This document shows positions 6,042 to 7,567 of a DNA stretch of 7,567 nt, piece by piece. The notes beneath the pieces were generated by a model. It was not told the DNA's origin, ran no database searches, and saw only the letters and a program-made list of their open reading frames with translations. Source of the DNA: Nitrososphaerales archaeon (GTDB lineage Archaea; Thermoproteota; Nitrososphaeria; Conexivisphaerales; UBA164); contig JAGDXK010000028.1 of the NCBI GenBank assembly GCA_023256405.1, positions 1 through 7,567 of the forward strand, in the 5' to 3' direction. The stretch's first letter is position 1; the number at the start of each line of letters is the position of its first letter. The position numbers and the translations under genes are program-made.

Positions 6042-6968
6042 CGTAATACCTCTAGGAGAGTTCCTGCTTGAAATAATAAAAATAGGAATATCATACACAA
6101 CAGTCTATCTGCTGGCCAGCCTCGGTGAGATTTATGCCGAAAAATCCGGCGTGCTGAATCTATCTCTTGAGGGCATAATGGCAATGGGGGCATTCCTTGG
6201 ATACGTTTTTGCTTTGGCCTCAAACAACCCATATGCTGGACTTCTTGGAGGCCTGATAGCGGGGCTGGCACTGGGCTTTCTTTTTGCTTTTGTAGCTATA
6301 ACCCTTGGAGTGAATCAGGTCCTTGCTGGGCTTAGCGTGTGGCTCATGGGAATTGGGCTCGCGGACTTCTTCTACGTCATAACTACGGAAAGACAGCAGT
6401 ACTGCAGATCGCTCCAAAACTTCCCACGGTGCCAGTTCCATTTCTATCAAACCTGCCGGTCATAGGACCGGTCCTGTTTGATCACACGCTGGTTGACTAC
6501 TTGGCGTATTTGATGGTTCCTGTCTTATGGTACATAATGTTCAAAACAAGGGCGGGCCTGAAAATCATCAGCGTTGGGGAAAATCCAAAGGCAGCGGACT
6601 CCATGGGCATCGATGTAATAAAAGTACGTTATGCAACGGTTATCTTTGGAAGCGTTATGGCAGGAATTTCTGGAAGCGTGATTTCTATGACCGTTGGCCT
6701 ATATCAGGTGGGCATAATAGCTGGAAGGGGGTGGATATCTATCGGAATCGCTGCATTCAGCGGCCTAAATCCAGCCTACGGGCTTTTAGCATCGCTCCTG
6801 TTTGGCGTTGTAAGCGCTCTTGGGCCATCGCTTATGATCATAGGCTACAGAGTTCCATACGAGTTCCTCGACATGACCCCCTTCATAGCGCTGCTTGTGG
6901 TCGTCATGCTGATCTCCAAGCAGATGAGGATGCCATCAGCACACGGCAAGCCATATAAGAGGGAATGA
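6034..6968 (+). pseudogene. Nucleoside-type ABC importer permease (NupC/YufQ-like), frameshifted
   Basis: Together the two frames encode a roughly 310-residue BPD_transp_2 permease, the usual length for NupC/YufQ. The first frame (TTG 6034) carries GEIYAEKSGVLNLSLEGIMAMGAF (residues 26-49), the hallmark of this subunit, and runs well to GIGLADFFYVI (to about 6381). Good homology then resumes one frame over from about 6387 with GKTAVLQIAPKLP, NLPVIGPVLF, TRAGLKIISVGENPKAADSMGI and the final helices. The original frame stops at 6463-6465 after a nonsense tail. The change equals one missing base; restoring a G in the GG at 6387-6388 would read ITTGKTAVLQI. The TTG start is preferred because it has a Shine-Dalgarno-like site and overlaps the previous stop by 8 bases. 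As read, the product would stop at 143 residues and lack the second half of the channel. Sequence error or real mutation cannot be separated here. Confidence 0.88.
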
Positions 6969-7567
6969 GGGGCAGAAGGAGGGCAGTTCTGGCCGCTCTT
7001 ATACTAGGTATAATTGTTGCGACATACTTTTACTATAGCTATTCGACCTATCTTGAAGCCCGATCAGGGCCGTTTGGCAAGACTCTAGTATATCAGGTTA
7101 CAAGAAGCTTTGGGTTTAACGGAAGATTCGTCAACTACACGGAGTTTCTTAGCTACAGCTTTGGCGAGCCTAAGGACGGGGAGCTTAACATTACGGTCAC
7201 CGAGCCTCAGCAGACATACGTGGTCATAATCTCATTGCGCAACTATTCGATCCTCTCAGTAAAATATCAGAATACGAACATCAGCTTAAATGCAAACCAG
7301 GGCGAGGTCGAGGACATTTATCTTCCATACATCTTTAACGCCAAAAACACCACCTTTACGATAATCGGATACAATTTTACCAGAGCCGGATACAAAAGCA
7401 TAACGGTGCCAGCGCTTGGAAACGTCGATGCAGAAATGCTAGTAGCACGGGTTAACGGCGTGCTGGGACAATCAAACTATACCCTGACAATCTATTTCTA
7501 TTACGATGCAGGCGGGCTTCTGATAAAATCAACATACATATGGAGAAGCAGCGGTCCGAGCGGTTAT
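6965..7567 (+). CDS. Membrane-anchored, sequon-rich extracellular protein of unknown function (3' end outside window)
   Basis: An open frame of 201 codons starts at ATG 6965, overlapping the permease stop as ATGA, and runs off the window without a stop. I do not recognise the family. The N-terminus MRGRRR is followed by one hydrophobic helix (about 7-27), giving a positive-inside anchor or uncleaved signal; no lipobox is seen. The rest is polar, rich in Tyr, Asn, Thr and Ser, has no cysteine, and looks like beta-strand-rich extracytoplasmic sequence. It has seven Asn-X-Ser/Thr sequons (NYT, NIT, NYS, NIS, NTT, NFT, NYT), about one per 29 residues, fitting a heavily N-glycosylated archaeal surface protein. 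An in-frame TAA at 6956-6958 and lack of another early Met fix the start. Its place in the operon suggests a role at the cell surface with the importer, such as an accessory receptor, but that is inference. Base composition is like its neighbours. Confidence 0.8.
   Translation, partial: MRGRRRAVLAALILGIIVATYFYYSYSTYLEARSGPFGKTLVYQVTRSFGFNGRFVNYTEFLSYSFGEPKDGELNITVTEPQQTYVVIISLRNYSILSVKYQNTNISLNANQGEVEDIYLPYIFNAKNTTFTIIGYNFTRAGYKSITVPALGNVDAEMLVARVNGVLGQSNYTLTIYFYYDAGGLLIKSTYIWRSSGPSGY

Noticed and set aside
6339..6968. Independent 209-residue permease starting at ATG 6339
   Set aside because: The first residues before GKTAVL are an out-of-frame reading of the upstream permease half; homology resumes only at about 6387.
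1..7567. CRISPR arrays, insertion sequences or attachment sites
   Set aside because: No spaced repeat series, transposase motif or flanking target duplication was found, and the tRNA 3' end is not repeated elsewhere in the window.

Overview
The window is archaeal and probably comes from a thermophile, possibly an acidophile. The evidence is a Cdc48-type AAA ATPase, TTTAAATA-type TATA boxes about 32 bases upstream of near-leaderless start codons, a tRNA with an archaeal bulge-helix-bulge intron and no encoded CCA, heavy ATA/AGG/AGA codon use, and secreted proteins dense in N-glycosylation sequons. I cannot fix the phylum. Thermoproteota fits the non-canonical tRNA intron best, and Thermoplasmata is the main alternative.

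Left part (1-2008): the 3' end of a Cdc48/VCP-like ATPase is followed 6 bases later by a HIT-family nucleotide-binding protein, probably in the same transcript. An aldo/keto reductase converges from the minus strand. A perfect 8-bp inverted repeat sits across the 14-base gap between the two convergent genes and may be a shared terminator.

Middle (2009-2365): an AT-rich promoter tract for the reductase, then a tRNA-Leu(CAA). The tRNA gene carries an 11-nt intron that I place at position 30/31, where a 4-bp bulge-helix-bulge core can be drawn. Repeats near the next promoter may be operator sites.

Right part (2366-7567): an ABC importer locus of the BMP/PnrA-NupABC (YufNOPQ) class, which in characterised cases takes up purine nucleosides. 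The order is BMP-type binding protein, a 501-residue double-ABC ATPase, NupB-type permease, NupC-type permease, then a membrane-anchored, sequon-rich protein of unknown function that runs off the window. The binding protein has its own promoter and a T-rich terminator. The other four genes start from a second promoter and are tightly packed (2-base gap, 8-base overlap, 4-base ATGA overlap).

Two of the four importer genes are broken as sequenced. The binding protein has an in-frame TGA exactly where about 17 family-typical residues are missing, which looks like an in-frame deletion junction. The NupC-type permease has a one-base frameshift next to a GG-AAA run. The ATPase and first permease are intact. 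The locus is therefore either recently inactivated or carries sequence errors; recoding is a less likely third option. The most novel elements are the tiny tRNA intron and the glycoprotein-like fifth gene of the transporter operon.
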